Positions 1 to 7,902 of a stretch of DNA of 34,114 nucleotides are shown here, piece by piece. The stretch comes from an uncultured bacterium. Lineage in GTDB: Bacteria; Cyanobacteriota; Vampirovibrionia; Gastranaerophilales; Gastranaerophilaceae. Numbering within the stretch: position 1 is the first letter of the stretch; every line of letters starts with the position of its first letter. The notes under the pieces are model-generated. The model did not search any database. It was not told the DNA's origin and saw nothing but the letters and a program-made list of their open reading frames with translations. The position numbers were made by a program, and so were the translations under genes. The stretch spans positions 1-34,114 of the forward strand of contig CAIPUE010000012.1 of NCBI GenBank assembly GCA_903868125.1. The letters run 5' to 3'.

Positions 1-1
1 A

Positions 2-67
2 GCGTATAACATGAAAAGGGCGATAACAGAGATAGGAATAGAGAAATTAATAGAGTCAATGGCATAG
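2..67 (+). CDS. C-terminal fragment of a DDE transposase
   Basis: The frame starting at base 2 is open from the window edge and ends in TAG. It reads AYNMKRAITEIGIEKLIESM plus a final alanine. The AYN-M/L-KR-A/V pattern followed by an I-G-x-x-K-L-I tail is characteristic of the extreme C-terminus of IS1182/IS5-type DDE transposases, whose last helix carries the tyrosine-asparagine-lysine-arginine cluster. Only 21 residues are visible, so catalytic residues cannot be checked and the family call rests on this tail plus the IS-like end that follows. The stop codon lies in the loop of a perfect 20-bp hairpin. Confidence 0.55.
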   Translation, partial: AYNMKRAITEIGIEKLIESMA

Positions 68-91
68 TCAAGCCATTGACTCTATTAATTT
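44..91. repeat. Perfect 20-bp inverted repeat at the transposase stop
   Basis: Arms 44-63 and 72-91 are perfectly complementary with an 8-base loop (64-71) that contains the transposase TAG stop codon. There is no good T-run after the right arm, so it is not a textbook intrinsic terminator. It may act as an mRNA 3' structure or limit transcription running through the IS. Confidence 0.7.
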
Positions 92-328
92 TAATGAGAG
101 AGACCTTAAAGGATTTGTTTTTAAAGTTTTTACACAGCCTCGTTGTGGGCGGTTGTTCTTATTGTTGACTGTCGGTATGACTGGCATAATTTTCATCGTT
201 CAAATTTCCCTTTCGTTTCTTAATAAATTTTATAATCTTTACACATGCTTTAAAACCCCTCAAGAAAAAATTTGCTATGCAAAATCGTATATCGTTACAA
301 TTTGCAACATGGCAAAGCCGTTGGTTCT

Positions 329-337
329 TGCTATAAT
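329..337 (+). promoter_or_regulatory. Extended -10 promoter of the HAD-ispF operon
   Basis: TGCTATAAT is a consensus extended -10 box (TGn plus TATAAT). No good -35 lies 16-18 bases upstream, as is usual for extended -10 promoters. A start near 344 would give a leader of about 34 bases containing AAAAGG shortly before the ATG at 378. The 142-328 stretch between the IS end and this promoter shows no convincing gene. Confidence 0.5.
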
Positions 338-377
338 TTTATTGGGAAGTTTTCCACAAAATCAAAAGGTCTAAATT

Positions 378-1184
378 ATGATAAAACTAATAGCAACAGA
401 TATTGATGGAACCATTTTAAAACATAACTTTGAATTCAACCAAGAAGTCAAAGATTGTATTAAAAAGTTAACAAATGACGGTATAAAAGTTGTGCTTGTA
501 ACAGGCAGAATGCATTCTGCAGCTGATTATATCGCCGAAGAGTTAGGGCTGCAAACGCCAATTGTTTCATATCAGGGCGGGTTAATCAAACATGAAAATA
601 AAATTCTGTATGAGAAAAATCTTGACCCGAAATATGCCAAAGAAATTATAAAATGGGCAAAGAAAAATAAGGTTCACCTTAATTTATATATGAACGACAG
701 GCTTTATGTCGAAAAAGATGATGCGATAATCCGTCGCTACACCGGCGAACGTCTGGCGGGTTTTAAAGTAAAATCATTTGAAGAACTTGAACTTTGCAGA
801 ATAAATAAACTTCTTGCAATAGATTTCGAAGATGAAAAAAAAGTTACCGGATGGCAGGATTACCTTGCGACTGAATATGAAGATTTGCATATCGTAAAAT
901 CCACACCGTATTTTTGCGAAATTTGTCATCAACACGCAAAAAAATCCGATGCCGTAAATTTCTTAAAAGAGCACTGGGGACTAAAACGAGAAGAAATTAT
1001 GACAATCGGAGACCAAAACAACGATCTTGAACTTTTATCCGCAGGCGGAATAAAGGTTGCGATGGGCAACGCAACCGAGGAATTAAAAGAAGTTGCGGAT
1101 TATGTTACAGACACTGTATGCAATAATGGGTTTGTAAAAGCTGTGGAAAAATTTATTCGGGGGTATGATGAAGCAAAATTTTAG
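378..1184 (+). CDS. Cof-type HAD-IIB phosphatase
   Basis: This is a HAD-superfamily hydrolase of the Cof/YidA type, a cytosolic Mg-dependent phosphatase that usually acts on sugar phosphates or other small phosphorylated metabolites. Motif I is DIDGT (D8 nucleophile, D10 acid/base), motif II is the VTGR segment near residue 42, the lysine of motif III falls in the KKSDAVNFL stretch, and motif IV is GDQNNDLEL near residue 212. Length (268 aa) is normal for the family, with an alpha/beta type-II cap between motifs II and III. The substrate cannot be told from sequence. The end overlaps the start of ispF by 20 bases, so the two are probably translated from one mRNA; this pairing does not by itself imply a role in isoprenoid synthesis. 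Confidence 0.9.
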   Translation: MIKLIATDIDGTILKHNFEFNQEVKDCIKKLTNDGIKVVLVTGRMHSAADYIAEELGLQTPIVSYQGGLIKHENKILYEKNLDPKYAKEIIKWAKKNKVHLNLYMNDRLYVEKDDAIIRRYTGERLAGFKVKSFEELELCRINKLLAIDFEDEKKVTGWQDYLATEYEDLHIVKSTPYFCEICHQHAKKSDAVNFLKEHWGLKREEIMTIGDQNNDLELLSAGGIKVAMGNATEELKEVADYVTDTVCNNGFVKAVEKFIRGYDEAKF

Positions 1185-1662
1185 AATCGGAACAGGTTAT
1201 GATATACATCAATTAGTCCAAAATCGAGCTTTAGTTATAGGTGGAGTGAAAATCCCACACAACAAGGGGCTTTTAGGTCACTCGGATGCAGATGTTTTAA
1301 TCCATGCTATAATTGACGCCTTGTTGGGTGCTTTAGCACTTTCAGATATCGGAACGCTTTTCCCCGATAACAAGGAGGAATTTAAAAACATTTCAAGCTT
1401 AATTTTGCTTGAAAAAGTTTATGATTTGGTTTTAAAAAAAGGGTATGAGATTAATAATATTGATTCAAATATAATAGCTCAAGAGCCCAAAATGATGACT
1501 TATATCCCTGAGATGAAGAAAATTTTGGCAAAAACGCTCAAGATTGAAGAAGATTTGATTTCAATCAAGGCAAAAACAAACGAAAAGATGGATGCGGTAG
1601 GCGAACTGCTTGCTATTGAAGCAAACGCCGTTGTTTTGCTAGTCCGACTCGTTATAAACTAA
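1165..1662 (+). CDS. ispF: 2-C-methyl-D-erythritol 2,4-cyclodiphosphate synthase
   Basis: IspF catalyses the fifth step of the MEP isoprenoid pathway, converting CDP-ME 2-phosphate to MEcPP with release of CMP, as a cytosolic trimer. The N-terminus has the family signature GTGYDIHQL with metal ligands D13 and H15, and the third ligand H47 sits in HSDADVLIH. DIGTLFPD follows as expected. Length (165 aa) is typical. The C-terminal signature is unusual: the family GR-x-EGI block after the conserved T-x-E is replaced by VGELLAIE (about residues 145-152). Two adjacent ATGs (1165, 1168) follow a run of five Gs; either could be used. It overlaps the HAD gene upstream by 20 bases and the 3' end of the opposing permease gene by 24 bases. 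Confidence 0.9.
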   Translation: MMKQNFRIGTGYDIHQLVQNRALVIGGVKIPHNKGLLGHSDADVLIHAIIDALLGALALSDIGTLFPDNKEEFKNISSLILLEKVYDLVLKKGYEINNIDSNIIAQEPKMMTYIPEMKKILAKTLKIEEDLISIKAKTNEKMDAVGELLAIEANAVVLLVRLVIN

Positions 1663-2523
1663 TTTTTTCCGTAACTGCCATTGAATCATCGTTAATACAA
1701 GGATTATTATAAATAAAATGTAGGCTAGGGCACTTGCCTGACCGACTTTGAAATATTCAAAAGCATTTTTGTAAATCGCGTAAACCAAAACATTAGTGCT
1801 GTCTAAAGGCCCGCCCTGAGTCATTAAATAAATCAAATCAAAAATCTGAAATGAACTTATGCAGGTGATTACCACGACAAAAAATATTGTCGGCGACAAT
1901 AGCGGAACGGTTACAAATCTGAAAGTTTCAAAATGATTTGCACCATCAATTTTGGAAGCTTCAAATAAAGATTGGTTTAACGCACTTAATCCCGATAGAA
2001 AAATCACCATATTGTATCCGATAAGTTTCCACACCGATACGATTATAATTGCCGGCATTGCGAAATTCGCATCATAAAGCCAATTGATGTGCAAATGTAA
2101 AACATAATTTAAAATCCCGATATTAGGGTCAAAAATCCACTGCCAAACAATCGCTATAACTATCATAGGAGTAACAAAAGGTAAAAAGTATACCGTTTTA
2201 AAAAATTCCGAACCTCTTATTTTGGAATTTAAAATACAGGCAAGCACAAGCGGGATTATGACTGCAAAAATTGAAGTCGAAATTGCGTAAACAAAAGTAT
2301 TTAATAAAATTTTACCGAAGAGTGGAGCTGTCAGAATTTCTTTATAATTTCTCAGCCCGACAAATTGAGCCTTGTTTATTAAATCCCAATCCACAAAGCT
2401 TAAACTGAATGAAACAATCACCGGAATTATAATAAAAATAAAAGTTCCCAACAGTGCAGGCAAGATAAAAACCCAGCCCATAAATGATTTATTGCTTGAT
2501 AAAGCCGATAAAAATTTTCCCAT
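1639..2523 (-). CDS. Carbohydrate ABC transporter permease (MalF/UgpA type)
   Basis: This is an inner-membrane permease subunit of a CUT1-type sugar ABC importer. Hydrophobic segments recur through the 294 residues (first at about 16-39), and the cytoplasmic EAA loop, which docks to the ATPase, reads EASKIDGANHFETFRFVTVP with the invariant glycine. The C-terminus is positively charged, consistent with the positive-inside rule. The usual partners (second permease, binding protein, ATPase) are not adjacent, so it is either an orphan or works with components elsewhere. The 3' end overlaps ispF tail to tail. The start codon has no Shine-Dalgarno sequence and sits 6 bases after a perfect TATAAT, and an in-frame TAG just upstream rules out a longer form, so a leaderless mRNA is likely. 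The substrate is unknown. Confidence 0.85.
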   Translation of the reverse strand: MGKFLSALSSNKSFMGWVFILPALLGTFIFIIIPVIVSFSLSFVDWDLINKAQFVGLRNYKEILTAPLFGKILLNTFVYAISTSIFAVIIPLVLACILNSKIRGSEFFKTVYFLPFVTPMIVIAIVWQWIFDPNIGILNYVLHLHINWLYDANFAMPAIIIVSVWKLIGYNMVIFLSGLSALNQSLFEASKIDGANHFETFRFVTVPLLSPTIFFVVVITCISSFQIFDLIYLMTQGGPLDSTNVLVYAIYKNAFEYFKVGQASALAYILFIIILVLTMIQWQLRKKLVYNESD

Positions 2524-2529
2524 GTTTGT

Positions 2530-2537
2530 ATTATACT
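2530..2537. promoter_or_regulatory. Overlapping divergent -10 boxes
   Basis: The 42-base gap between the permease and phosphohexomutase genes contains the near-palindrome TTATACTATAA. On the minus strand TATAAT (2535-2530) would serve the permease; on the plus strand TATACT (2532-2537) would serve the mutase, which has its own AAGGGAG ribosome site at 2552-2558. The two boxes overlap, so the promoters may exclude one another. No strong -35 is evident on either side. Confidence 0.5.
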
Positions 2538-2565
2538 ATAAGGAAAGAGGAAAGGGAGAAAAACA

Positions 2566-4038
2566 TTGACTAACACTAAAATACTAGACACGGCATTCGG
2601 TAAAAACGATATTAGAGGTATTTACGGACAAGACATAACAGAAGATTTGTTTTATTATACAGGTCGGGGATTTGTTAAGTATTTAATTGAACACAGCAAA
2701 AAAGACCCGACAGACATGTGGATTACGGTCACGCGTGATGCGAGAAACCATTCGCCGGTTCTTTCTCAGGCACTTATTAAAGGTGTAACTTCGACAGGGG
2801 CGAATGTTGTAGATTTGGGACTTGCTCCGACGCCTATCGGTTATTATTCCGAGGTCGTTGGTATTGACCCGAGAGCCACTGACGGAAATGATATTATCGG
2901 AGCTTTGATTGTTACAGCAAGCCACAATCCGAGCCAGTACAACGGATTAAAGATGACATTTAACAGTCAATCTTTAAACGAAGAACAAATCAAAGAACTG
3001 AAAACTTTTACTTTTAAAGAAATTGATAATACCGAAGCCTCTCAAGTTGTCGGGAAAACGAATATTTATGATTTAATCCCTGATTATATAGAGGTTATGA
3101 AAAAGGATTTTGGAAAAATAGGCAAAGGTGTGAAATTGGTCGTTGACAGTGCAAATGCAACAGGCGGAGTTGTTGCACCGAACCTATATCGCGCTTTGGG
3201 TTGCGAGGTCATTGAATTGTATTCAAACCCTAACGGAAATTTCCCTAACCATCATCCAAATCCCAGTGATGAAAAGACTTTAACGGATATTAAAAAAGCA
3301 GTTATTGATGAAAAAGCCGATTTTGGAATTGCGTTTGATGGCGATGCCGATAGAATTGGCGTTATTGACTCCATGGGGCGCAGCATGACAGGAGACAAAT
3401 TGCTTTTGATTTATGCTCAAGATTTAATAGAAAAATTGCAAGATGCACATAAAAAACCTGTTATTGTTTCTGAAGTTAAGTGTTCGCAAGTGCTTTATGA
3501 CCAAATTAATGAACTTGGCGGGCATGCGATTATGTGCAAAACAGGACATGGTTTTATCAAGGTCAAAATGAAAGAAACCGGTGCAATCCTTGCGGGCGAG
3601 ATGAGCGGACATACGTTCTTTAAAGACAGATATCACGGGTTCGACGACGCTGTTTATGCCGGTTGTCGGATTATCGAAATTGTTTCTAATTGGAAGAAAA
3701 AAAATGCTGATTTTAAAATAGAACAACTTTTAACTCCATTTGATGAAGTCTTCTCTTCTCAAGAAGTTAGATTTCCGTGTATTAATGAACTCAAAAAATC
3801 TACTCTGCAATCATTTGAAAAAATTATTAAAGATAATCCTGATTTGTTTGGGGAAAAAATTAGGGAAATTGTGACACTTGACGGGCTTAGAATAATCTTT
3901 GACGGTGGATTTGCATTGATTCGTCAAAGTAATACTGAACCTGTTTTTACTCTTCGTTTTGAGGCTAAAGAAAAAGAACAAGCCGAACATTATGAAAAAG
4001 TTATGGTTGAAAGTTTGAAAAAAATTCTGGAAGTGTAG
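2566..4038 (+). CDS. manB: Phosphomannomutase/phosphoglucomutase
   Basis: This is a member of the alpha-D-phosphohexomutase family, interconverting hexose 1- and 6-phosphates in the cytosol; with manC nearby, mannose-6-P to mannose-1-P for GDP-mannose is the likely role. All four domains are recognisable: the phosphoserine loop TASHNP (S119), the metal loop DGDADR near residue 254, the sugar-specificity loop GEMSGH near residue 345, and the phosphate-binding RQSNTEP near residue 458. Length (490 aa) is slightly above the usual 450-465. The start is TTG, chosen because AAGGGAG is correctly spaced before it and the protein start matches the family. The membrane gene 4042 follows after 3 bases, indicating co-transcription. 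The symbol rests on context; glucose specificity is possible. Confidence 0.88.
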   Translation: MTNTKILDTAFGKNDIRGIYGQDITEDLFYYTGRGFVKYLIEHSKKDPTDMWITVTRDARNHSPVLSQALIKGVTSTGANVVDLGLAPTPIGYYSEVVGIDPRATDGNDIIGALIVTASHNPSQYNGLKMTFNSQSLNEEQIKELKTFTFKEIDNTEASQVVGKTNIYDLIPDYIEVMKKDFGKIGKGVKLVVDSANATGGVVAPNLYRALGCEVIELYSNPNGNFPNHHPNPSDEKTLTDIKKAVIDEKADFGIAFDGDADRIGVIDSMGRSMTGDKLLLIYAQDLIEKLQDAHKKPVIVSEVKCSQVLYDQINELGGHAIMCKTGHGFIKVKMKETGAILAGEMSGHTFFKDRYHGFDDAVYAGCRIIEIVSNWKKKNADFKIEQLLTPFDEVFSSQEVRFPCINELKKSTLQSFEKIIKDNPDLFGEKIREIVTLDGLRIIFDGGFALIRQSNTEPVFTLRFEAKEKEQAEHYEKVMVESLKKILEV

Positions 4039-4041
4039 AAC

Positions 4042-6210
4042 ATGCTGTTATTTATAATATCTTTTTTATTGATTTTTATATCATCTTACTTTTTAACGAG
4101 TATTCTTGAACCTAAAAAAAGTATTTTAGGATTAATTTACTTGGTTTTAATAGCCTTTGCCCAGATTGTTTTGACATTTGAAGTTTTGTCGTTATTCACT
4201 GCAATAAACCAAATTTGGGTGTTGATATTCAATGTTTTGTTTTTTACATCAAGTATGTATTTTTGGCATAAAAAGTCAAAACCTTGTTGGAGCTTAGATT
4301 GTGGCAATTTCAGAAATCGGGTTATAAATTCTTTTAAGCTGGATAAATCTTTGATGTGGCTATATGTCGGATTTTGTGCTTTTTTAATTGTTACGTTTGT
4401 TTTGTGCTTAGTGTTACCGATAACCAATTCCGATGCTCAGGCTTATCATGTTGCAAGAAGCGTTTTTTGGGTATTACAGGGAAGTTTGAATCACTTTGAT
4501 GTCGCTGATATAAGAAATTTGTGTTTGCCTATAAATTCAGAGATTCTTTACAGTTGGGTACTTTTATTTATCAAAAAAGATGCTCTTTTGGGCTTTTTCT
4601 CTTTTGCGGGATATTTTCTTTCAATTATTTCAATTTACAATATTTTGGGGTTATTGGGCTATTCTACAAGAAAAAAGCTCTGGGTTATTTTTATAATATC
4701 CTCGTTTTCTTCTGTAATCGTACAGGTTTCAAGCACTGAAACCGATATCATTATCGCGGGACTTATTTTGTCAAGTATTTTTCTGTTTTGGTACGCTATT
4801 AAGCATGATAAAAAAATCCCTGTGTTTATGTCTTCGTTGGCATATGCGCTTGCAATAGGTACAAAAACTACTTCTTTGATTGCGCTCCCCGGCGTTGGTT
4901 TGTTTTTGTTGACTCTTTGTTTTTATTTCAAAAAATATAAGCCGCTTGCTTTATTTTTGGGGTTTGGTATCATAAATTTTCTGATTTTTTCAGCTTACAA
5001 CTACATCTTAAATTATATACAGTTTTCGAATTTTATGGGTAGCACCAGTTTTATGGTCGTTTCAAAAAATTATTATGGGATTAAGGGATTAATTTCCAAT
5101 TTTATAAAATATATATTCATGTTTTTTGATTTTACAGGTTTTAGATGGTCTGACTATATAGGTCCGAACCTCACAATTTTAAGAGATTCCATCTTGAAAT
5201 TTTTACACTTGGGCTATATCAATGATGGTTTATATACAACTCCGTATGTTGTCAATCGTTTATTGTTAGAACCTGTTATGGGTGCCGGAATTTTAGGGTT
5301 TTTGGTATATTTGCCTTGCGTAATTCGGGCGATATTAAATCCTATATTCAGGTCTAAATCTAAAAAGAGCTGGTTTCTTTTTGTATTTGCCGTTCTTTTT
5401 ATTGTAAATATGTTGATTCTTTCATATTTACTTGCATATATGTCGTTTAGTGTCAGATTTGTTATGTCTTTTATGCTAATATCTTCTCCTATATTGGTTT
5501 ATTCATATTTGTCAAAGAAAAATATTTTAAAATATATAATAATTGCGTTTTCTTTATTTTATCTGATGGGAGTATCAACCCACCTTTGGGCAAGACCATT
5601 TGTAAAAATAGTAAGAACCTTAATTGAACACCCTTCCATAACTTATTTAAGGGAGGTAGCTCAATGTAAAACTTATGAAAAAATACCTCAATACTCAAGT
5701 GGTACCTGTCCATTGAGGCATAGAATTCAAAAAAGTTTTCCAAAGGACACGAAAATTTTGGCATTTTTAAGTACTTCTGATAGTATTTATTTACTTAAAT
5801 CTTTGGAATTGGATGGCTTTAAAATTGATGTTAGAACAATGGAAGACGTTAAAAAAATAGATTTTAGTAAGTACAATATAATCATTTCAACAAATAAGGG
5901 CCAGTCTGCAACTTTCGTAAAGGACTATGAACAAAGAAAAAACGATTATAAGATAATTAAAAAGAAAATTTTTATAACTAAATATAATCCTGTTCCTTGT
6001 ATATATGTACAAAATCCTAATATACTTAATTCAAAGAATAAAGAAGCTTCTTACCCGTTTAAGGTACGTTGTGCAATGAGTAAAGATTTTTTAAAAGAAA
6101 AAAACTTGGAATTGATAGGCATAACAGGGCTTGTAGAATCAAAAGCTGAAGATTTTGAATATTATAATATTTATCGAAATACGAAACTGCCACTGAAGTT
6201 TAAAAAGTGA
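4042..6210 (+). CDS. Large multi-pass membrane protein, GT-C glycosyltransferase-like
   Basis: The 722-residue protein has roughly ten or more hydrophobic segments from residue 1 to about 520, then a soluble C-terminal part of about 200 residues. The first large extracytoplasmic loop has NSDAQAYHVAR (D131 to R139) followed by a W-x-x-x-GSLNHF stretch; an acidic residue with a nearby Tyr/His/Arg group in this position is the hallmark of GT-C lipid-linked-sugar transferases (GT39/ArnT/PMT-like folds). I infer sugar transfer from a polyprenyl-phosphate donor, possibly mannose, since it is 3 bases downstream of the phosphomannomutase and near manC. It does not match a named family I can state with certainty, and a polymerase or flippase-like role is not excluded. 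It ends just before a strong hairpin region. Confidence 0.6.
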   Translation: MLLFIISFLLIFISSYFLTSILEPKKSILGLIYLVLIAFAQIVLTFEVLSLFTAINQIWVLIFNVLFFTSSMYFWHKKSKPCWSLDCGNFRNRVINSFKLDKSLMWLYVGFCAFLIVTFVLCLVLPITNSDAQAYHVARSVFWVLQGSLNHFDVADIRNLCLPINSEILYSWVLLFIKKDALLGFFSFAGYFLSIISIYNILGLLGYSTRKKLWVIFIISSFSSVIVQVSSTETDIIIAGLILSSIFLFWYAIKHDKKIPVFMSSLAYALAIGTKTTSLIALPGVGLFLLTLCFYFKKYKPLALFLGFGIINFLIFSAYNYILNYIQFSNFMGSTSFMVVSKNYYGIKGLISNFIKYIFMFFDFTGFRWSDYIGPNLTILRDSILKFLHLGYINDGLYTTPYVVNRLLLEPVMGAGILGFLVYLPCVIRAILNPIFRSKSKKSWFLFVFAVLFIVNMLILSYLLAYMSFSVRFVMSFMLISSPILVYSYLSKKNILKYIIIAFSLFYLMGVSTHLWARPFVKIVRTLIEHPSITYLREVAQCKTYEKIPQYSSGTCPLRHRIQKSFPKDTKILAFLSTSDSIYLLKSLELDGFKIDVRTMEDVKKIDFSKYNIIISTNKGQSATFVKDYEQRKNDYKIIKKKIFITKYNPVPCIYVQNPNILNSKNKEASYPFKVRCAMSKDFLKEKNLELIGITGLVESKAEDFEYYNIYRNTKLPLKFKK

Positions 6211-6253
6211 CGAGTTGTTTCAAGTTGAATATACTATAAGACCACTGCACACA

Positions 6254-6366
6254 AAATAAAAAGCAGATTTTTTGTTGTCGGCATGGCAATGCCGACCTAC
6301 TTTAAATTCTCTTGTAGGGCGGGATTGCTATCCCGCCGTCTTGGAGTTAAAATCTGCTTTTTATTT
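6254..6366. terminator. Composite bidirectional terminator with two nested palindromes
   Basis: An 18-bp perfect inverted repeat (6254-6271 with 6349-6366) carries T-rich outer flanks in both directions and sits between the convergent 4042 and manC genes, so it can end both transcripts. Inside are two near-perfect hairpins: 6277-6296 (GTCGGCAT, loop GGCA) and 6318-6337 (GGCGGGAT, loop TGCT). They carry CCTAC and GTAGG on their facing sides, so they look like two head-to-head copies of a dispersed palindromic repeat inserted in the terminator loop. Confidence 0.7.
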
Positions 6367-6433
6367 CAGAAGGAGTATAGTTGAACAGTTTTGCGGTTTT
6401 CGCAATCTCTTTATTCTTTCCCCTTTAGTCTAT

Positions 6434-7822
6434 TCATTCCCGACCGTACATGTCCTCGTAGCGGATTATGTCGTCTTCAATCAGTAAATCTCCGAGTTGA
6501 ATTTCGATAATCTCAAGTTCTTCTTCATAAGGGTTTTGAAGAGAATGTATCGCCTTGAGCGGAATGTCAATGCTATGTCCCGGTGTTAAAAGGTGTTCTT
6601 TGCCCTCTAAAACAACCTTGGCTATACCTGACAGCACCACCCAATGTTCGCTTCTGTGATTATGAGATTGAACTGAGAGTTTTTGACCTGTATTTACATG
6701 GATAATTTTTGACAAAAACCCCTTACCCTGCGCGATTACAGTATAAAACCCCCAAGGACGATAAACAGTTTTATGAATTAAATGTGTATCATCATTCTGT
6801 TTTTTCAGAGTATCAAAAATTTTCTTAACATCTTGAGTTTTGTCTTTTTTGCACGCTAAAATGGCATCTTCGGTCTCAATCAAAACAATATCCTCTAATC
6901 CTATTGTCGCAACCAATTTTGATGAAGCGTAAACAAAAGAATTTTTCGAATTTTCGTCCAAAACATGACCTATCATTACGTTGTTATGAGCATCCTTTTT
7001 GCTTACGTCGTAAATCGATTGCCAAGAGCCCAAATCATTCCAATCACTTTCTAATTTTATCAGCGCAATTTTATCAGATTTTTCCATAATTGCGTAATCT
7101 ATTGAAATACTTGGCATTTTATCAAACAAGTTATACTCTATTCTTTCAGATGTGGAGAAATCAAATTCTTCCATAACTGCAAATATTTCAGGTGATAATT
7201 TTTTAATCTCATCAATCATCGTTGAAGCTTTAAACATAAAAATTCCGCTGTTCCAAAAATAAGTTTTAGCGTCGATATATTTTTGAGCAGTTTCACTGTC
7301 AGGTTTTTCGACAAATTCTTTCACCTTAAACCCATCTAAAATCGGTTCATTGATGATATTTATGTAGCCGTATCCTGTTTCAGGATAATTGGGTTCAATC
7401 CCGAAAGTTACGATATATCCTGCTTCTGCAAGTTTTTCACCTTTCTTAACTGTATCAATAAATTTTTCGTTATTTTCGATTAAATGATCCGAAGGCACGA
7501 CCAAAATTACAGGGTCTTTACCTTTTTGTTGAAGAAATTTTGTAGCAAGAGCAATCGCAGGCGCCGTATTTTTTGATAACGGTTCAGACAAAACATTAAT
7601 TTTATCTGAAATATGCTCAAGTTGTAATCTAACATTTGAAGTATGTTTTATATTGGTTATACTCACGATATTTTCAGCGGGAATAAAACCATTCAATCGC
7701 TCAAAAGTCGATTGCAAAAGGCTTTTTTCAGCATTAAGGTTTAGGAGCTGCTTGGGATACAATTCTCTTGATAATGGCCAAAGTCTGCTTCCTGAGCCAC
7801 CTGCTAATATTATTGCGAACAT
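6434..7822 (-). CDS. manC: Mannose-1-phosphate guanylyltransferase / mannose-6-phosphate isomerase
   Basis: This bifunctional-type enzyme makes GDP-mannose from mannose-1-P and GTP; the C-terminal cupin isomerises fructose-6-P to mannose-6-P. The N-terminal nucleotidyltransferase domain begins with AGGSGSRLWPLSR, followed by VPSDHLI near residue 108, the VEKPD motif and the WNSGIFMF motif near residue 188. The last ~110 residues form a type II phosphomannose isomerase cupin (RPWGFYTVI, then SVQSHNHRSEHWVVLSG with the metal histidines). Length 462 aa is typical of CpsB/ManC. The ATG has GAGGG correctly placed upstream. It is transcribed towards the phosphomannomutase region, and together they could supply GDP-mannose for surface glycan. 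Confidence 0.92.
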   Translation of the reverse strand: MFAIILAGGSGSRLWPLSRELYPKQLLNLNAEKSLLQSTFERLNGFIPAENIVSITNIKHTSNVRLQLEHISDKINVLSEPLSKNTAPAIALATKFLQQKGKDPVILVVPSDHLIENNEKFIDTVKKGEKLAEAGYIVTFGIEPNYPETGYGYINIINEPILDGFKVKEFVEKPDSETAQKYIDAKTYFWNSGIFMFKASTMIDEIKKLSPEIFAVMEEFDFSTSERIEYNLFDKMPSISIDYAIMEKSDKIALIKLESDWNDLGSWQSIYDVSKKDAHNNVMIGHVLDENSKNSFVYASSKLVATIGLEDIVLIETEDAILACKKDKTQDVKKIFDTLKKQNDDTHLIHKTVYRPWGFYTVIAQGKGFLSKIIHVNTGQKLSVQSHNHRSEHWVVLSGIAKVVLEGKEHLLTPGHSIDIPLKAIHSLQNPYEEELEIIEIQLGDLLIEDDIIRYEDMYGRE

Positions 7823-7902
7823 TTAAAACCCTCATTTCCGTTTCAATACCTTATTGTAATCATAGTAAAAAAGTACTGCAATGTAAACATATTGATATAT
7901 TT

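Larger units (their letters stand above)
1..141 (+). mobile_element. Right end of an insertion sequence (partial)
   Basis: The window opens inside an IS element. The last codons of a transposase-like reading frame end at 67, and about 60 bases later there is a typical IS outer end, TTTTTACACAGCCTC (127-141), which on the other strand reads GAGGCTGTGTAAAAA, a sequence type common at IS terminal inverted repeats. The left end and the target duplication are outside the window, so the family (IS1182/IS5-like DDE) and the exact boundary are inferred. Confidence 0.5.

Noticed and set aside
153-374. A 73-codon open frame with a TTG start between the IS end and the HAD gene
   Set aside because: No ribosome site, composition unlike its neighbours, and it runs through the extended -10 promoter of the next gene.
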